A stretch of 64,000 nt of DNA from assembly GCF_017573545.1 (NCBI RefSeq), contig NZ_JAGEOK010000028.1, positions 79,893 through 143,892 on the forward strand, given 5' to 3'. The translations under genes were made by a program, and so were the position numbers. Shown here one piece after another: positions 51,734 to 61,784 of the stretch. The notes beneath the pieces were generated by a model, which had not been told where the DNA came from, ran no database searches, and saw only the letters and a list, made by a program, of their open reading frames with translations. This DNA is from Actinomadura nitritigenes (lineage in GTDB: Bacteria; Actinomycetota; Actinomycetes; Streptosporangiales; Streptosporangiaceae). Position 1 is the first letter of the stretch, and every line of letters begins with the position of its first letter.

Positions 51734-54700
51734 CGAGGAGGAGGTCGCCGGCCTGGACGGGGGTGGCCTCCGGGACGGCCAGGCGGGAGACGGTCCCGGC
51801 CACCGGGGCGGTGATCGCGGCCTCCATCTTCATCGCCTCGATTGTGGCGACCGTGTCGCCGGCCTCCACCCGGTCGCCCTTCGCGACGCGCATCGTGACC
51901 GAGCCGTCGAACGGCGCGCCGACGTGGCCGGGTTCGGACGGGTCGGCGCGCTCCACCGGCGGCGCGTCCGACACGACCGACTTGTCGCGGACGGACAGGG
52001 TGCGGAGCTGGCCGTTCACCGTGCAGATGACCTGCCGGACGCCCGCCTCGTCGATGTCGCCGACCGCTTCGAGCCCCGCCAGGACCCGCACGCCCGGTTC
52101 GAGGTCGAACGCGACCTCCTGCCCGGTGCGCATCCCGTAGAGGAACGCGCCGGTCGGCAGGACGGACAGGTCGCCGTAGGCCGCGCGGGCCTCGCGGTAC
52201 TCCTTCGCGGGGCCGGGGAACAGCAGGCGGTCGAGGGTGTCGCGGACCTCGGGCCCGGCGAGCGCCTTCTCCTCGGCGCCGTCCAGCTCGGCGCGGGCCG
52301 GGGTGTACTGGCGTCCGGCGAGCGCCTTGGTGCGGAACGGCTCGGGCCAGCCGCCGGGCGGGTCGCCGAGCTCGCCGTTGAGGAACCCGATGACGCTGTC
52401 GGGGATGTCGTAGCGCTCGGGGTTCGCGGCGAAGTCGTCCGGGTCGGCGCCGGCGGCGACGAGGTGCAGGGCGAGGTCGCCGACGACCTTGCTGGACGGG
52501 GTCACCTTGACGAGCCGGCCGAGGATGCGGTCGGCGGCGGCGTAGCAGCGCTCGATCTCCTCGAACCGGTCGCCGAGGCCGAGCGCGACGGCCTGCTGCC
52601 GCAGGTTCGACAGCTGCCCGCCCGGGATCTCGTGCTGGTAGACGCGTCCGGTCGGCGACGGCAGGCCCATCTCGAACGGCGCGTACAGCTTGCGCACCGC
52701 CTCCCAGTAGGGCTCCATCACGGTGAGGGCGTCGAGGTCGATGCCGGTGGCGCGGCCGGTGAAGTCGGTCGCCGCGACGATCGCCTGCAGGGGCGGCTGG
52801 CTGGTCGTGCCGGAGAGGGGCGCGGCGGCGCCGTCCACGGCGTCCACACCGGCTTCGATGGCCGCGATGTAGGTGCCGATCTGGCCGCCTGCCGTGTCGT
52901 GGGTGTGGAGGTGGACGGGCAGGTCGAAACGCTCCCGCAGGGCGCTCACCAGTGTGCGCGCGGCGGGAGCGCGCAGGAGACCGGCCATGTCCTTGATGCA
53001 CAGGATGTGGACGCCCGCCTCCACCAGCTCCTCGGCGAGGCGCAGGTAGTAGTCGAGCGTGTAGAGGCGCTCGTCCGGGGACGACAGGTCGCCCGTGTAG
53101 CAGAGGGTGCCCTCCACCAGCGCGTGCGTCTGGAGCGCCGCGTCGATCGCGGGACGCATGCGTTCGACGTCGTTCAGCGCGTCGAACACCCGGAAGATAT
53201 CGACGCCCGTACTGGCGGCCTCCTTGACGAACGCGCGCGCCACCGAGTCGGGGTAGGGCGTGTAGCCGACGGTGTTGCGGCCGCGCAGCAGCATCTGGAT
53301 GCAGAGGTTCGGTGCCGCTTCCCGGATGGCAGCGAGCCTGTCCCACGGGGACTCGCCCAGGAAGCGGAGGGCGACGTCGTACGTCGCGCCTCCCCACGCC
53401 TCTATGGAGAGGAGCTGCGGAGTCATGCGGCCGAGGTAAGGCGCAGCGGCGACGAGGTCGTGCGTGCGTACCCGGGTGGCCAGCAGCGACTGGTGCGCGT
53501 CCCGGAACGTGGTGTCGGTGACGGCTAGCGCGTTCTGCGCCCGCAACTGCTCGGCGAACGCGCGTGCGCCGAGAGCGAGAAGCCGGTCGCGGGAGCCCTC
53601 CGGGAACGGGCCGTCGAGCTGGAGCGGCGGGAGCTTGGTCGCCGGGTCCAGGGTCGTGGGCGCCTCACCGTGCGGCTTGTTGACGGTGACGTCCGCCAGG
53701 TAGCGGACGAGCCGCGTCGCACGGTCGCCGCTCGACCGGGCCGTGAGCAGCTCGGGATGGTCGGCGATGTAGGACGTGCTGACGCCGCCCCTGCGGAAGT
53801 CCTCCTCGTCCAGCAGCGCCTGCAGGAACGGGATGTTCGTCGCGACGCCCCGGATGCGGAACTCGGCGACCGCCCTGCGCGCGCGCCGCACGGCCTCCTC
53901 GAACGTCCGGCCCCGGCACGTCAGCTTGACCAGCAGCGAGTCGAAGTGCGGGGACACGATCGCGCCGCCGTGCGCGGTGCCGGTGTCCAGGCGCACCCCG
54001 GCGCCGCCCGGCGACCGGTACGCCGAGATCTTCCCGGTGTCGGGACGGAACCCGTTCGCCGGGTCCTCGGTCGTGATCCGGCACTGCACCGCGAACCCGC
54101 CGACCACCACGTCCTGCTGGGAGATGCCGAGGTCGTAGAGGGTCTCGCCGCCCGCGATGCGCAGCTGGCTCTGCACCAGGTCGATGCCCGTGACCTCCTC
54201 CGTCACGGTGTGCTCGACCTGGATGCGCGGGTTCATCTCGATGAAGACGTGCTCGCCGCGGTCGTTCACCAGGAACTCGACGGTGCCGGCGTTCACGTAG
54301 CCGATCTCGCGGGCGAACTTCACCGCGTCCTCGCACAGCCGCTCCGCGATGGCCGCGTCCAGGTGCGGCGCCGGCGCGATCTCCACGACCTTCTGGTGCC
54401 GCCGCTGCACCGAGCAGTCGCGTTCGCGCAGGTGGACGGTGTGCCCCGCGCCGTCCGCGAGGACCTGCACCTCGATGTGGCGGGGCCGGTCCACCGCCTG
54501 CTCCAGGAAGACCGTCGGGTCGCCGAACGCGCTCTCCGCCTCGCGGCGCGCCGTGTCCACGGCGGCCTCCAGCTCCTCGCGGTGGTCGACGCGGCGCAGC
54601 CCGCGCCCGCCGCCGCCCGCCGCGGCCTTCACGAACAGCGGGAACCCGACCTCGTCGGCCGCCTCCAGCTCCCGGCCGGGCTCCGGCGTCGCCGACCGCA

Positions 54701-55094
54701 GGACCGGCAGGCCCGCCCGCCGCGCCGCCGCGACCGCCTCGATCTTGTTGCCGGCCAGGCTCAGCACCCGCGACGGCGGGCCGACGAACGTGATGCCGTT
54801 GCGCTCGCACGCCTCCGCCAGCTCCGGGCTCTCCGACAGGAACCCGTAGCCGGGGTACACGGCGTCGGCGCCGACCCGCAGCGCCGTCTCCACGATGCCG
54901 TCCACGTCCAGGTAGGCGCGGACGGGATGGCCGTGCTCGCCGATCTCGTACGCCTCGCCGGCCTTCTGCCGGTGCAGCGACAGCCGGTCCTCGTGGGCGT
55001 AGACGGCGACGCTGGCGATGCCGAGTTCGTACGCGGCGCGGAACGCGCGTACGGCGATCTCGCCGCGGTTCGCGACGAGCAGCTTTGTGATCAC
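51723..55094 (-). CDS. pyc: Pyruvate carboxylase
   Basis: 1123-aa biotin enzyme carboxylating pyruvate to oxaloacetate (anaplerosis). It is a single-chain layout. The biotin carboxylase (1-450) has KLLVANRGEIAVRAFRAA, the ATP-grasp AAAGGGGRGLR and EMNPRIQVEHTVTEEVTG. The carboxyltransferase (about 525-800) has DTTFRDAHQSLLATR, IKDMAGLL and LHTHDTAGG. The C-terminal biotinyl domain (about 1055-1123) has the biotinylated Lys in EAMKMEA. GTG 55094 has GGGAGAG upstream. Confidence 0.96.
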   Translation of the reverse strand: MITKLLVANRGEIAVRAFRAAYELGIASVAVYAHEDRLSLHRQKAGEAYEIGEHGHPVRAYLDVDGIVETALRVGADAVYPGYGFLSESPELAEACERNGITFVGPPSRVLSLAGNKIEAVAAARRAGLPVLRSATPEPGRELEAADEVGFPLFVKAAAGGGGRGLRRVDHREELEAAVDTARREAESAFGDPTVFLEQAVDRPRHIEVQVLADGAGHTVHLRERDCSVQRRHQKVVEIAPAPHLDAAIAERLCEDAVKFAREIGYVNAGTVEFLVNDRGEHVFIEMNPRIQVEHTVTEEVTGIDLVQSQLRIAGGETLYDLGISQQDVVVGGFAVQCRITTEDPANGFRPDTGKISAYRSPGGAGVRLDTGTAHGGAIVSPHFDSLLVKLTCRGRTFEEAVRRARRAVAEFRIRGVATNIPFLQALLDEEDFRRGGVSTSYIADHPELLTARSSGDRATRLVRYLADVTVNKPHGEAPTTLDPATKLPPLQLDGPFPEGSRDRLLALGARAFAEQLRAQNALAVTDTTFRDAHQSLLATRVRTHDLVAAAPYLGRMTPQLLSIEAWGGATYDVALRFLGESPWDRLAAIREAAPNLCIQMLLRGRNTVGYTPYPDSVARAFVKEAASTGVDIFRVFDALNDVERMRPAIDAALQTHALVEGTLCYTGDLSSPDERLYTLDYYLRLAEELVEAGVHILCIKDMAGLLRAPAARTLVSALRERFDLPVHLHTHDTAGGQIGTYIAAIEAGVDAVDGAAAPLSGTTSQPPLQAIVAATDFTGRATGIDLDALTVMEPYWEAVRKLYAPFEMGLPSPTGRVYQHEIPGGQLSNLRQQAVALGLGDRFEEIERCYAAADRILGRLVKVTPSSKVVGDLALHLVAAGADPDDFAANPERYDIPDSVIGFLNGELGDPPGGWPEPFRTKALAGRQYTPARAELDGAEEKALAGPEVRDTLDRLLFPGPAKEYREARAAYGDLSVLPTGAFLYGMRTGQEVAFDLEPGVRVLAGLEAVGDIDEAGVRQVICTVNGQLRTLSVRDKSVVSDAPPVERADPSEPGHVGAPFDGSVTMRVAKGDRVEAGDTVATIEAMKMEAAITAPVAGTVSRLAVPEATPVQAGDLLLVIA

Positions 55095-55408
55095 GTGCTC
55101 TCCCAGGAGACGGCTCGGGCGCGTCCGCCCGCACCCGACGGCCTCCCGGGCTCGGCGCTGAGCGTCGGAGGAGCATGGGCCGGTCCGGCGGGCGAACCGA
55201 ATCTTCGGATACCTACCCAGTTGACCGGCCGGGCCCTGCCCCGGATACCCCGTCCCCCTGTGAACAAAGTGATAGATCGCGTTTAGCGAGAAAAATGCCC
55301 GTTTGTTCCGTTCGGCCCCGGCGCCGCCTTGGCGCCTTCGGCGACCGGAGGCGCTTCCGACGCTCTAGGCTGTTCGGTCGGGTTTCGTGTGCTTGTAGGG
55401 GGAACAGG
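55095..55408. other. Divergent control region between pyc and the ESX AAA gene
   Basis: 314 bp without a gene. A possible plus-strand promoter is TTGACC (55221-55226), 17 bp, GATACC (55244-55249). A notably AT-rich stretch (about 55257-55305) follows that may hold further sites. No clear palindrome seen. Confidence 0.4.
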
Positions 55409-58400
55409 GTGCGGCTGCCGGAACATCTCGAACTTCTCGTCTCCGACGAGCCCGTCCTCGACGTGTACTCCTACGGGCCCTGGCGCGTCCCGGACGGCCT
55501 GTACGACGAGATCCGCGCCCGCATCGACACGCTCGCCGCCGACCCGCGCTGCAAGGACGCCACCACCGACGAGCACTCCCTGCTCACCCCGCCCGCCCCG
55601 CTCGTCGTCGCGGAACTGCTCCTCACCCTCGACTTCCTGCTCGGCGCCGGGGCCGTCAACGCCGGCACCCACTCCCGCCTCCAGTACCAGTTCTTCAACC
55701 GCTACCACAGCGAGCCCCGCGACCCGCTCCGCGACGCCGGCGGATGGGGCGTCAGCCGCGGCTCCTTCCAGCCCCTCGAATGGCTCGAGGACTGCGGCGA
55801 CCAGGACCTCGCCCTCACGCTCGCCCGCGAGTCCCTCGACGTCTTCGAGGGACTGGAGCCGATCGAGCAGCGCCGCCAGGCCCTCATCAAGCTGTACGAC
55901 GACCCGCCTCCGGCCCTGCGGATCCAGACGCCGCTCGCCGAGCAGCGCGCCCTGTGGCTCGCCCACGCGAGCGACGACGTCGTCACCGCCCTGCCCGAAC
56001 TCGCCGGCCCCATCGGCTACCTCGAATGGGTCTGCTCCGGGCTGCTGCCCGTCCACGAGCACCTGCGCGAGGTCGCCCCGCACGACGAGACCGCCGACGA
56101 GCTGCTCGTCCACCTGCTCCTCCAGGGCGGCCTCAAGCAGGTCCCCGCCGAACTGTCCGCCGTCCTCACCGAGGACCGGTACGGCGAACTCCTCGAACGC
56201 TTCGCCCGCGACCGCGACACCTTCGAACCGAACCCCTGGTACCTCAACGAGTGGGGATGGCTCGGGCGCGCCCTCGGCGCCGGCGCCATCGACGCCTGCC
56301 GGGGCTGGCTCGACATGGCGATGCGCTTCACCGGCTGCGTCCAGGGCCTGCCCAACGAGCCCCGCATCCCCGACCCCGAATGGATCCCCGTCGGCGAGTT
56401 CGGCGCCGACGTCCGCCGCCTGTTCGCCCCCCGCCGCCGCATGGTCAACCCGCTCGCCGCCGGCGTCGGCACCGCCCCGTCCCGCACCCGCCGCACCCGC
56501 CGCGCCGAGGTCGGCTCCGGCCTCGTCGGGCAGCCCGACGTCGTCACCGCGCTGGAGACGATCGCCGAGACCGGCGGGCCCGTCCGGCTGATGCTCGTCG
56601 GCCCCGACGGCACCGGCAAGCGCGACGCCGCCCAGGAGATCGCCCGGCTGCTCCGCGAGCACCGGATCGTCGACCCGCCGCTGTGGCTCGCCGACGACTT
56701 CTTCGCCGGCAAGGAGGTCTCCTCCGCCACCACGCAGCTCTACAGCGAGGCCCGCGACGCCGCCGGCAACCGCCTCATGGTCATCGACGGCCTGGACGAC
56801 ATGTCCCGCGACGGCCGCAGCGGCGAGGCCATCGTCGAGGAGCTCCACCGCGCCCTCGACGTCCACGACGACCTCCACGTCGTCGCCCTCTGCGAGCCCG
56901 GCGGCGACGAGCGCATCCGCGAGGTGAACCCCGGCCTCTCCCTGCGGTTCCAGGTCGTCCGCACCCACCCGTTCGACGCCGACGGGTACGCCGAGCTGTT
57001 CAACCGCGCCCTCCAGCAGCGCGGCGCGCGCGCCCACAAGCGCGCCCTCACCGCCGCCGGGCAGCTCCTCGTCCGGACCCCGCCCATCCGCAACCTCCGC
57101 AACGCCCGCCTCGCCCAGCGCCTCGCCGACATCGTCGTCGAGAACGTCCGCGCGAACACGCCCGCCGGTGAGGAACTCGTCGTCAAGCGCGCCGACGTCC
57201 CCGCCACCTTCGACACCGCCGGCACCCCGTCCGACCCCATGGCCGAACTCGCCGCCCTCACCGGCCTCCGCACCGTCAAGGCGGAGATCGAACTGCTCGT
57301 CGCCGGCGCCAAGGCCGCCAAGCTGCGCCGCGAGGCCGGACTGCCCTCGCCCGCCGCCCCCGCCCGGCACATGGTCTTCACCGGCGACCCCGGCACCGGC
57401 AAGACCGTCGTCGCCCGCCTCCTCGCCCGCATCTTCAAGGACCTCGGGCTGCTGTCGTCCGGCCACCTCGTCGAGGCGTCCCGCTCCACCCTCGTCGGAC
57501 GCTACGTCGGCGAGACCGCCGTCAAGACCCGCGGCGTCGCGCAGAGCGCCGTCGGCGGCGTCCTGTTCATCGACGAGGCCTACGCCCTCACCGAGACCAG
57601 CATGTCCGACGACTACGGCCAGGAGGCCATCGCCGAACTCATCAAGGTGATGGAGGACCACCGCGACGACCTCGTCGTCATCGTCGCCGGCTACGAGCGC
57701 GAGATGCAGCGCTTCATCGCCTCCGACCCGGGCCTCGCGTCCCGCTTCCCCACCACCGTCCGGTTCCCCGACTTCACCGACGCCGAACTCGTCGAGATCT
57801 TCACCGGGCAGGCGGCCGCCGCCGGCCTGTCACCCGCCCCGGCCGCCCTCGACAAGATCACCGAGCTGCTCCGCCGGGCCCCGCGCGGCCGCTCCTTCGG
57901 CAACGCCCGCGTCATGCGCAACCTGTGCGAGCGCGCCACCGCCCTGCAGGCCCGCCGCGTCACCGCGCTCCGCCGGCCCCGCCCCGACGACCTCGCCGCG
58001 CTGCTGCCCGAGGACATCCCCGACGGCCTCAGCGGCGCCGGACGCGTCGTCCCCGCCACCGACCCGCTCGCCGAGCTCGACGCCCTCATCGGGCTCTCCG
58101 CGGTGAAGGAGGAGGTGCACCGCCTCGCCGCCGAGGCCCGCGGCGCCGAACTGCGCCGCGCCGCCGGCAAGCAGGTCACCGTCCCCACCCGGCACATGAT
58201 CTTCACCGGCAGCCCCGGCACCGCCAAGACCACCGTCGCCCGGCTCGTCGCGTCCGTCTACGGCCACCTCGGGCTGCTGTCGTCCGGCCACCTCGTCGAG
58301 GTGTCCCGCGCCGACCTCATCGGCCCCTACCTCGGCCAGACCGCACCGCGCGTCCGCGCCGCGGTCGAGCAGGCCCTCGGCGGCGTCCTGTTCGTCGACG

Positions 58401-58882
58401 AGGCGTACTCCCTCGCCGGCGACGCCTACGGCCAGGAGGCCGTCGCCACCCTCGTCCAGCTCATGGAGGAGTACCGCGGCGACCTCGTCGTCATCGCCGC
58501 CGGCTACGCACGCGAAATGGACGCCTTCCTCGCCGCGAACTCCGGCCTGGCGTCCCGGTTCCCGAAGCGCATCTCCTTCCCCGACTACAGCGACGACGAA
58601 CTCGCCGCCATCTTCGAGCACCTCGCCGCCGCCGAGGGCCTCACCCTCGCCCCGGACGTGCCCGGACGCCTGCGGGCCGTGCTCCGCGACACCCCGCGCG
58701 GCCCGTCCTTCGGCAACGGCCGCCTCATGCGCAACCTGCTGGACGCCGCCGTCGCCGCCCAGTCCGAACGCCTCACCGCGTCCGGCTCGCCGTCCGACAC
58801 CGAGATCATCACCCTGCGCGCCGAGGACCTCCGCACGGCCGCCCCCGCGTCTCCCGAGAGCGCCACGGGCCTGTACCTGTGA
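55409..58882 (+). CDS. ESX-associated EccA-like ATPase with three AAA modules
   Basis: 1157 aa, cytosolic. Residues 1-375 are an N-terminal domain I do not recognise. Module 1 (about 380-570) is degenerate: GPDGTGKRD, with Arg where Thr/Ser follows the Walker Lys, and Walker B-like LMVIDGLDD. Module 2 (about 610-870) is CbxX/CfqX-type: Walker A GDPGTGKT at 659, LFIDEAYAL at about 719. Module 3 (about 890-1140) repeats it with GSPGTAKT at 934 and FVDEAYSL at about 995. Mycobacterial EccA has an N-terminal TPR domain and one such AAA module. GTG 55409 follows AGGGGGAACAG; the frame runs further up without support. It probably remodels ESX substrates or complexes. Confidence 0.88.
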   Translation: MRLPEHLELLVSDEPVLDVYSYGPWRVPDGLYDEIRARIDTLAADPRCKDATTDEHSLLTPPAPLVVAELLLTLDFLLGAGAVNAGTHSRLQYQFFNRYHSEPRDPLRDAGGWGVSRGSFQPLEWLEDCGDQDLALTLARESLDVFEGLEPIEQRRQALIKLYDDPPPALRIQTPLAEQRALWLAHASDDVVTALPELAGPIGYLEWVCSGLLPVHEHLREVAPHDETADELLVHLLLQGGLKQVPAELSAVLTEDRYGELLERFARDRDTFEPNPWYLNEWGWLGRALGAGAIDACRGWLDMAMRFTGCVQGLPNEPRIPDPEWIPVGEFGADVRRLFAPRRRMVNPLAAGVGTAPSRTRRTRRAEVGSGLVGQPDVVTALETIAETGGPVRLMLVGPDGTGKRDAAQEIARLLREHRIVDPPLWLADDFFAGKEVSSATTQLYSEARDAAGNRLMVIDGLDDMSRDGRSGEAIVEELHRALDVHDDLHVVALCEPGGDERIREVNPGLSLRFQVVRTHPFDADGYAELFNRALQQRGARAHKRALTAAGQLLVRTPPIRNLRNARLAQRLADIVVENVRANTPAGEELVVKRADVPATFDTAGTPSDPMAELAALTGLRTVKAEIELLVAGAKAAKLRREAGLPSPAAPARHMVFTGDPGTGKTVVARLLARIFKDLGLLSSGHLVEASRSTLVGRYVGETAVKTRGVAQSAVGGVLFIDEAYALTETSMSDDYGQEAIAELIKVMEDHRDDLVVIVAGYEREMQRFIASDPGLASRFPTTVRFPDFTDAELVEIFTGQAAAAGLSPAPAALDKITELLRRAPRGRSFGNARVMRNLCERATALQARRVTALRRPRPDDLAALLPEDIPDGLSGAGRVVPATDPLAELDALIGLSAVKEEVHRLAAEARGAELRRAAGKQVTVPTRHMIFTGSPGTAKTTVARLVASVYGHLGLLSSGHLVEVSRADLIGPYLGQTAPRVRAAVEQALGGVLFVDEAYSLAGDAYGQEAVATLVQLMEEYRGDLVVIAAGYAREMDAFLAANSGLASRFPKRISFPDYSDDELAAIFEHLAAAEGLTLAPDVPGRLRAVLRDTPRGPSFGNGRLMRNLLDAAVAAQSERLTASGSPSDTEIITLRAEDLRTAAPASPESATGLYL

Positions 58883-58989
58883 TCCGTCCACACGTGGTCT
58901 GACGCCGCAACACACAATTGGTCGGAATCTCCCGGCTGCGCCTGTCTAGACTCGTCTCGCCCAATCAATGCGGAGCTGGAAGGGGCCCG

Positions 58990-61482
58990 GTGGCCGATCG
59001 AGACTGGCAGCACGCCGTGCTGCGCGACCTCGGCGCACTGGAATCCGGCCTGGTCCCCCCTGACCCGCGCCCAACGCCGCCCGTGCCCCCGCCCCCAACG
59101 CCGCCCGTGCCCCCGCCCCCTGCCGCCGCCGGGGCCGACTCTCCTGCGAGGGCGAGCGCGTCGCCGCCGTCATCCGACCGCCATTCCACCCCGCCCATGG
59201 GCACCCGCACACCCACAGCCCCTTTCTCCCGCACCACCGCCCCCCACCCGGCCCCGGCCACAGCACGGACGGCCACGCTGGCTCCCACCACAGCACCGCC
59301 CGCCCCCAAAGCCCGCGCCGAGGCTCGCCCCGCAAAGCAGAACCCCCACCCGGACGAGCCGACCAAACCACGCCCGGCCGAGCCGACCAAGCCACACGCG
59401 GCCCCTTCGGCACCCCCTCAGCCTTCAACCGCTGCGAGCGCGACCGAGCCGCCGCCCCCCTCCCCCACCGCCCTCGAGGACAAAACCCCGGCGCCCTTCC
59501 CGTCCACCCCCTCAACGGAAGCCGCCGCCCCCACCACCGCAGGCTGGACAATCAAGCCCCCGCCTCCCCCCACGCCGTCACCTCCACCCACGCCGTCGCC
59601 CTCACCCACGCCTTCGCCTCCACCTTCGCCCTCACCCACGCCTTCGCCTCCACCTTCGCCCTCACCCACGCCTTCGCCCTCACCTTCGCCTTCGCCTTCG
59701 CCTTCGCCTTCGCCTTCGCCTTCGCCTTCGAGCACAGCCAGCATTCCGCCAGAGCCGCACCCCCCGGCCACCTCCGAGAAGCACCCTTCGCCTTCGAGCA
59801 CATCGAGCACCCCGCCAGGGCCGCATCCTCAGGCCGCCTCCGAGAACGCAACACCGCTTCCCACCCCTGAGCCGCACGCAACCTTGAACGGGCTCTCCAC
59901 TCCCGAAGGCCAGACGACCCCCCAACCGCCCATCGCTCACTCGGCACCACCTCCAACGCCGCCGCCAGGGGTGACCGCACCTCCAGGCCAGACGCCGACG
60001 TCCCACGCCTCCGCGGACATCGAACGTCCACCACCTCCCGCAACAGGCTGGACGATCACTCCACCGGTCGGGGCATCACCTGCCGCCTCGCTCCCACCCC
60101 CCATGCCCGAGCCACGACCGCAAGGTCCAACTGCAACACCGCCAAGGCCAACAGCACCACCACATGGGCCGACTGCATCAACCCCCGCCCCGCCGAGCTC
60201 CCCCTCTCCAGGCGCGCCGCAGCCCGAGGTGCCCGCACAGCCCGAGGTGCCCGCACAGCCCGGGGTACCCGCACAGCCCGGGACGCCCCCGGGCCCACTC
60301 AACGCAGCACCGTCGATGGCCCGGCAGCCCGAGGTGCCCGCACAGCCCGGGGTGCCCCCGGGCCCGCTCGACGCGGCACCGTCGATGCCCCCACAGGCCG
60401 AGGTGCCGCCGCAGCCGAAGGCGTCGCCGCCCACGCCGGCGCTGTCCGAGCCGCACTCGCAAGCGCCGAGCGCGCCGGCACCCGAGCCGCTCGCCGACAT
60501 TCCGCCGCACAGCGTCCCCGAATCCCCGCAGGTCAGGCCGTCCGTACCCAACGGCGCGACGAACCGGTTCACCACGCCGCCCGGCGGCGTCCCCGCGCCT
60601 CAGGACCTCGTCCGGCGCAATCCGCACGGCGACCCGATGGCCCGCCGGCTGGGACGCGGCGTGCGCCGCGCGATGGGGGCGTCGGCCGCCGGACAGGTCC
60701 GGGAGCTGGCGCAGCTCACGGCGCAGATCGGCGTCCCGGTCCCGTCGAGCCGCCGGATCGCGGTGACGAGCATCCGCGGCGGCGCGGGCAAGTCGACGAT
60801 CGCCGCGCTCGTCGCGGGGATCCTCCGGCAGTACCGCCCGGACCGCGTCCTCGCGATCGACGCCGACCCGGGTCTCGGCTCCCTCGCCCTGCGCATCGGC
60901 GTCAACGCACCCAGCTCGCTCCGGGACCTCGCGGCCGCACGCCCCCAGTCCTGGGAGGAGACGGCCGCCCACCTCGGCCGGACCCCCGAGGGCCTCTTCG
61001 TCCTGCCCGCCGCCCCGAAGGGCACCGTCGCGGACGATCTCGACCACGCGACCTTCCAGCACGGTACCGGCCGCCTCGGACGCTACTTCTCCACCACCGT
61101 CATCGACTGCGGCGGAGGGCTCGTCTCCGAGCTGCAGCGCGGGATCCTGCACGGCGCCCACGCCCAGGTGTTCGTCACCCCCGGCACGCCGGACGGCGCC
61201 CTCAGCGCGCGCGCCGCCCTCAACTGGATGGCCTTGAACGGCTACGGCCCGCTTCTCCAGCGCACGGTCGTCGCCTTGGTCTCGCATACCCCGAACCCGG
61301 ACGCCGACCTGGACCGCGCCGCCCATCTCCTCCAGAGCGGCACGCTTCCCGTCACGCTCCTCCCGTTCGACCGGCACTTGGCGGCCGGCATCGCCATCGC
61401 CCCCGAACGCGTCAGCATGCCCACCCACGCCGCCGCGACCCGGATCGCGGCGGACGTCTTCACCCGTTCCTTGAGCGCCTGA
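58990..61482 (+). CDS. Proline-rich EspI-like ParA/MinD ATPase of an ESX locus
   Basis: 830 aa. Residues about 20-545 are low-complexity Pro/Ser/Thr/Ala with many short tandem repeats. Residues about 580-825 are a ParA/MinD-type P-loop ATPase: VTSIRGGAGKSTIAALVAGIL (Walker A near 597, starting Arg where canonical members have Lys), AIDADPGLGSLALRIG and TVIDCGGGLVSEL. This layout matches EspI/SCO5717-type regulators of type VII secretion, which are membrane-peripheral and regulate secretion in response to ATP. GTG 58990 follows GGAAGGGG. TGA overlaps the next ATG by one base. Confidence 0.88.
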   Translation: MADRDWQHAVLRDLGALESGLVPPDPRPTPPVPPPPTPPVPPPPAAAGADSPARASASPPSSDRHSTPPMGTRTPTAPFSRTTAPHPAPATARTATLAPTTAPPAPKARAEARPAKQNPHPDEPTKPRPAEPTKPHAAPSAPPQPSTAASATEPPPPSPTALEDKTPAPFPSTPSTEAAAPTTAGWTIKPPPPPTPSPPPTPSPSPTPSPPPSPSPTPSPPPSPSPTPSPSPSPSPSPSPSPSPSPSSTASIPPEPHPPATSEKHPSPSSTSSTPPGPHPQAASENATPLPTPEPHATLNGLSTPEGQTTPQPPIAHSAPPPTPPPGVTAPPGQTPTSHASADIERPPPPATGWTITPPVGASPAASLPPPMPEPRPQGPTATPPRPTAPPHGPTASTPAPPSSPSPGAPQPEVPAQPEVPAQPGVPAQPGTPPGPLNAAPSMARQPEVPAQPGVPPGPLDAAPSMPPQAEVPPQPKASPPTPALSEPHSQAPSAPAPEPLADIPPHSVPESPQVRPSVPNGATNRFTTPPGGVPAPQDLVRRNPHGDPMARRLGRGVRRAMGASAAGQVRELAQLTAQIGVPVPSSRRIAVTSIRGGAGKSTIAALVAGILRQYRPDRVLAIDADPGLGSLALRIGVNAPSSLRDLAAARPQSWEETAAHLGRTPEGLFVLPAAPKGTVADDLDHATFQHGTGRLGRYFSTTVIDCGGGLVSELQRGILHGAHAQVFVTPGTPDGALSARAALNWMALNGYGPLLQRTVVALVSHTPNPDADLDRAAHLLQSGTLPVTLLPFDRHLAAGIAIAPERVSMPTHAAATRIAADVFTRSLSA
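59611..59730. repeat. 30-bp and hexanucleotide tandem repeats (SPSPTP / PS runs)
   Basis: Two identical 30-bp units (59611-59640, 59641-59670) followed after 12 bp by eight copies of CCTTCG (59683-59730). All are in frame, coding (Pro-Ser) and Pro-Thr runs in the EspI-like protein. Likely prone to slippage in multiples of one or more residues. Confidence 0.85.
60223..60276. repeat. 18-bp repeats coding PEVPAQ / PGVPAQ
   Basis: Three tandem 18-bp units (two exact, one diverged). A similar block recurs near 60328-60360 with flanking GPL-AAPSM, showing a larger duplicated segment in the linker. Confidence 0.75.
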
Positions 61483-61784
61483 TGAGCCGCGAACTGATAG
61501 TCCTCACCTCCGAGAAGCCGTCCGTGGACCTCCCATCCCTGGCCTCACCGCCCCTCTACGCGGCAGGGAATGACGTCTTCGACGCCGAAGGACGGCTCCT
61601 CCTGCGCGTCCAGGAGCCGGTCCTCATCGCCATCGCGGGCGAAGTCGAACGCCTCCTCGGGATCGATTCGGCCGTCCCTGTTTGGTGGACGGAGATCCAC
61701 GCCGCGACAACCGCTCCCGAGGCGCACGACCTGGCTCAACGATGCGCCGAAACCCTCGACGGCACGATCTGGACGGCTCGATGA
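61482..61784 (+). CDS. DUF6177-like protein, N-terminal part (split gene)
   Basis: 100 aa: MSRELIVLTSEKPSVDLPSL, then LLLRVQEPVLIAIAGEVERLLG and VPVWWTEIHAAT. This resembles the first third of the DUF6177 proteins found in Streptomyces-type ESX loci, where I recall one longer chain. ATG 61482 shares a base with the upstream TGA, and its TGA overlaps the next ATG (ATGA). Either a true two-subunit version or an old frameshift that became coupled. The function of the family is unknown. Confidence 0.7.
   Translation: MSRELIVLTSEKPSVDLPSLASPPLYAAGNDVFDAEGRLLLRVQEPVLIAIAGEVERLLGIDSAVPVWWTEIHAATTAPEAHDLAQRCAETLDGTIWTAR

Noticed and set aside
59570..60360. CRISPR-like appearance of regular short repeats
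   Set aside because: Units are 6-30 bp, directly abutting, in frame and coding Pro/Ser/Thr runs. There are no spacers and no cas genes.
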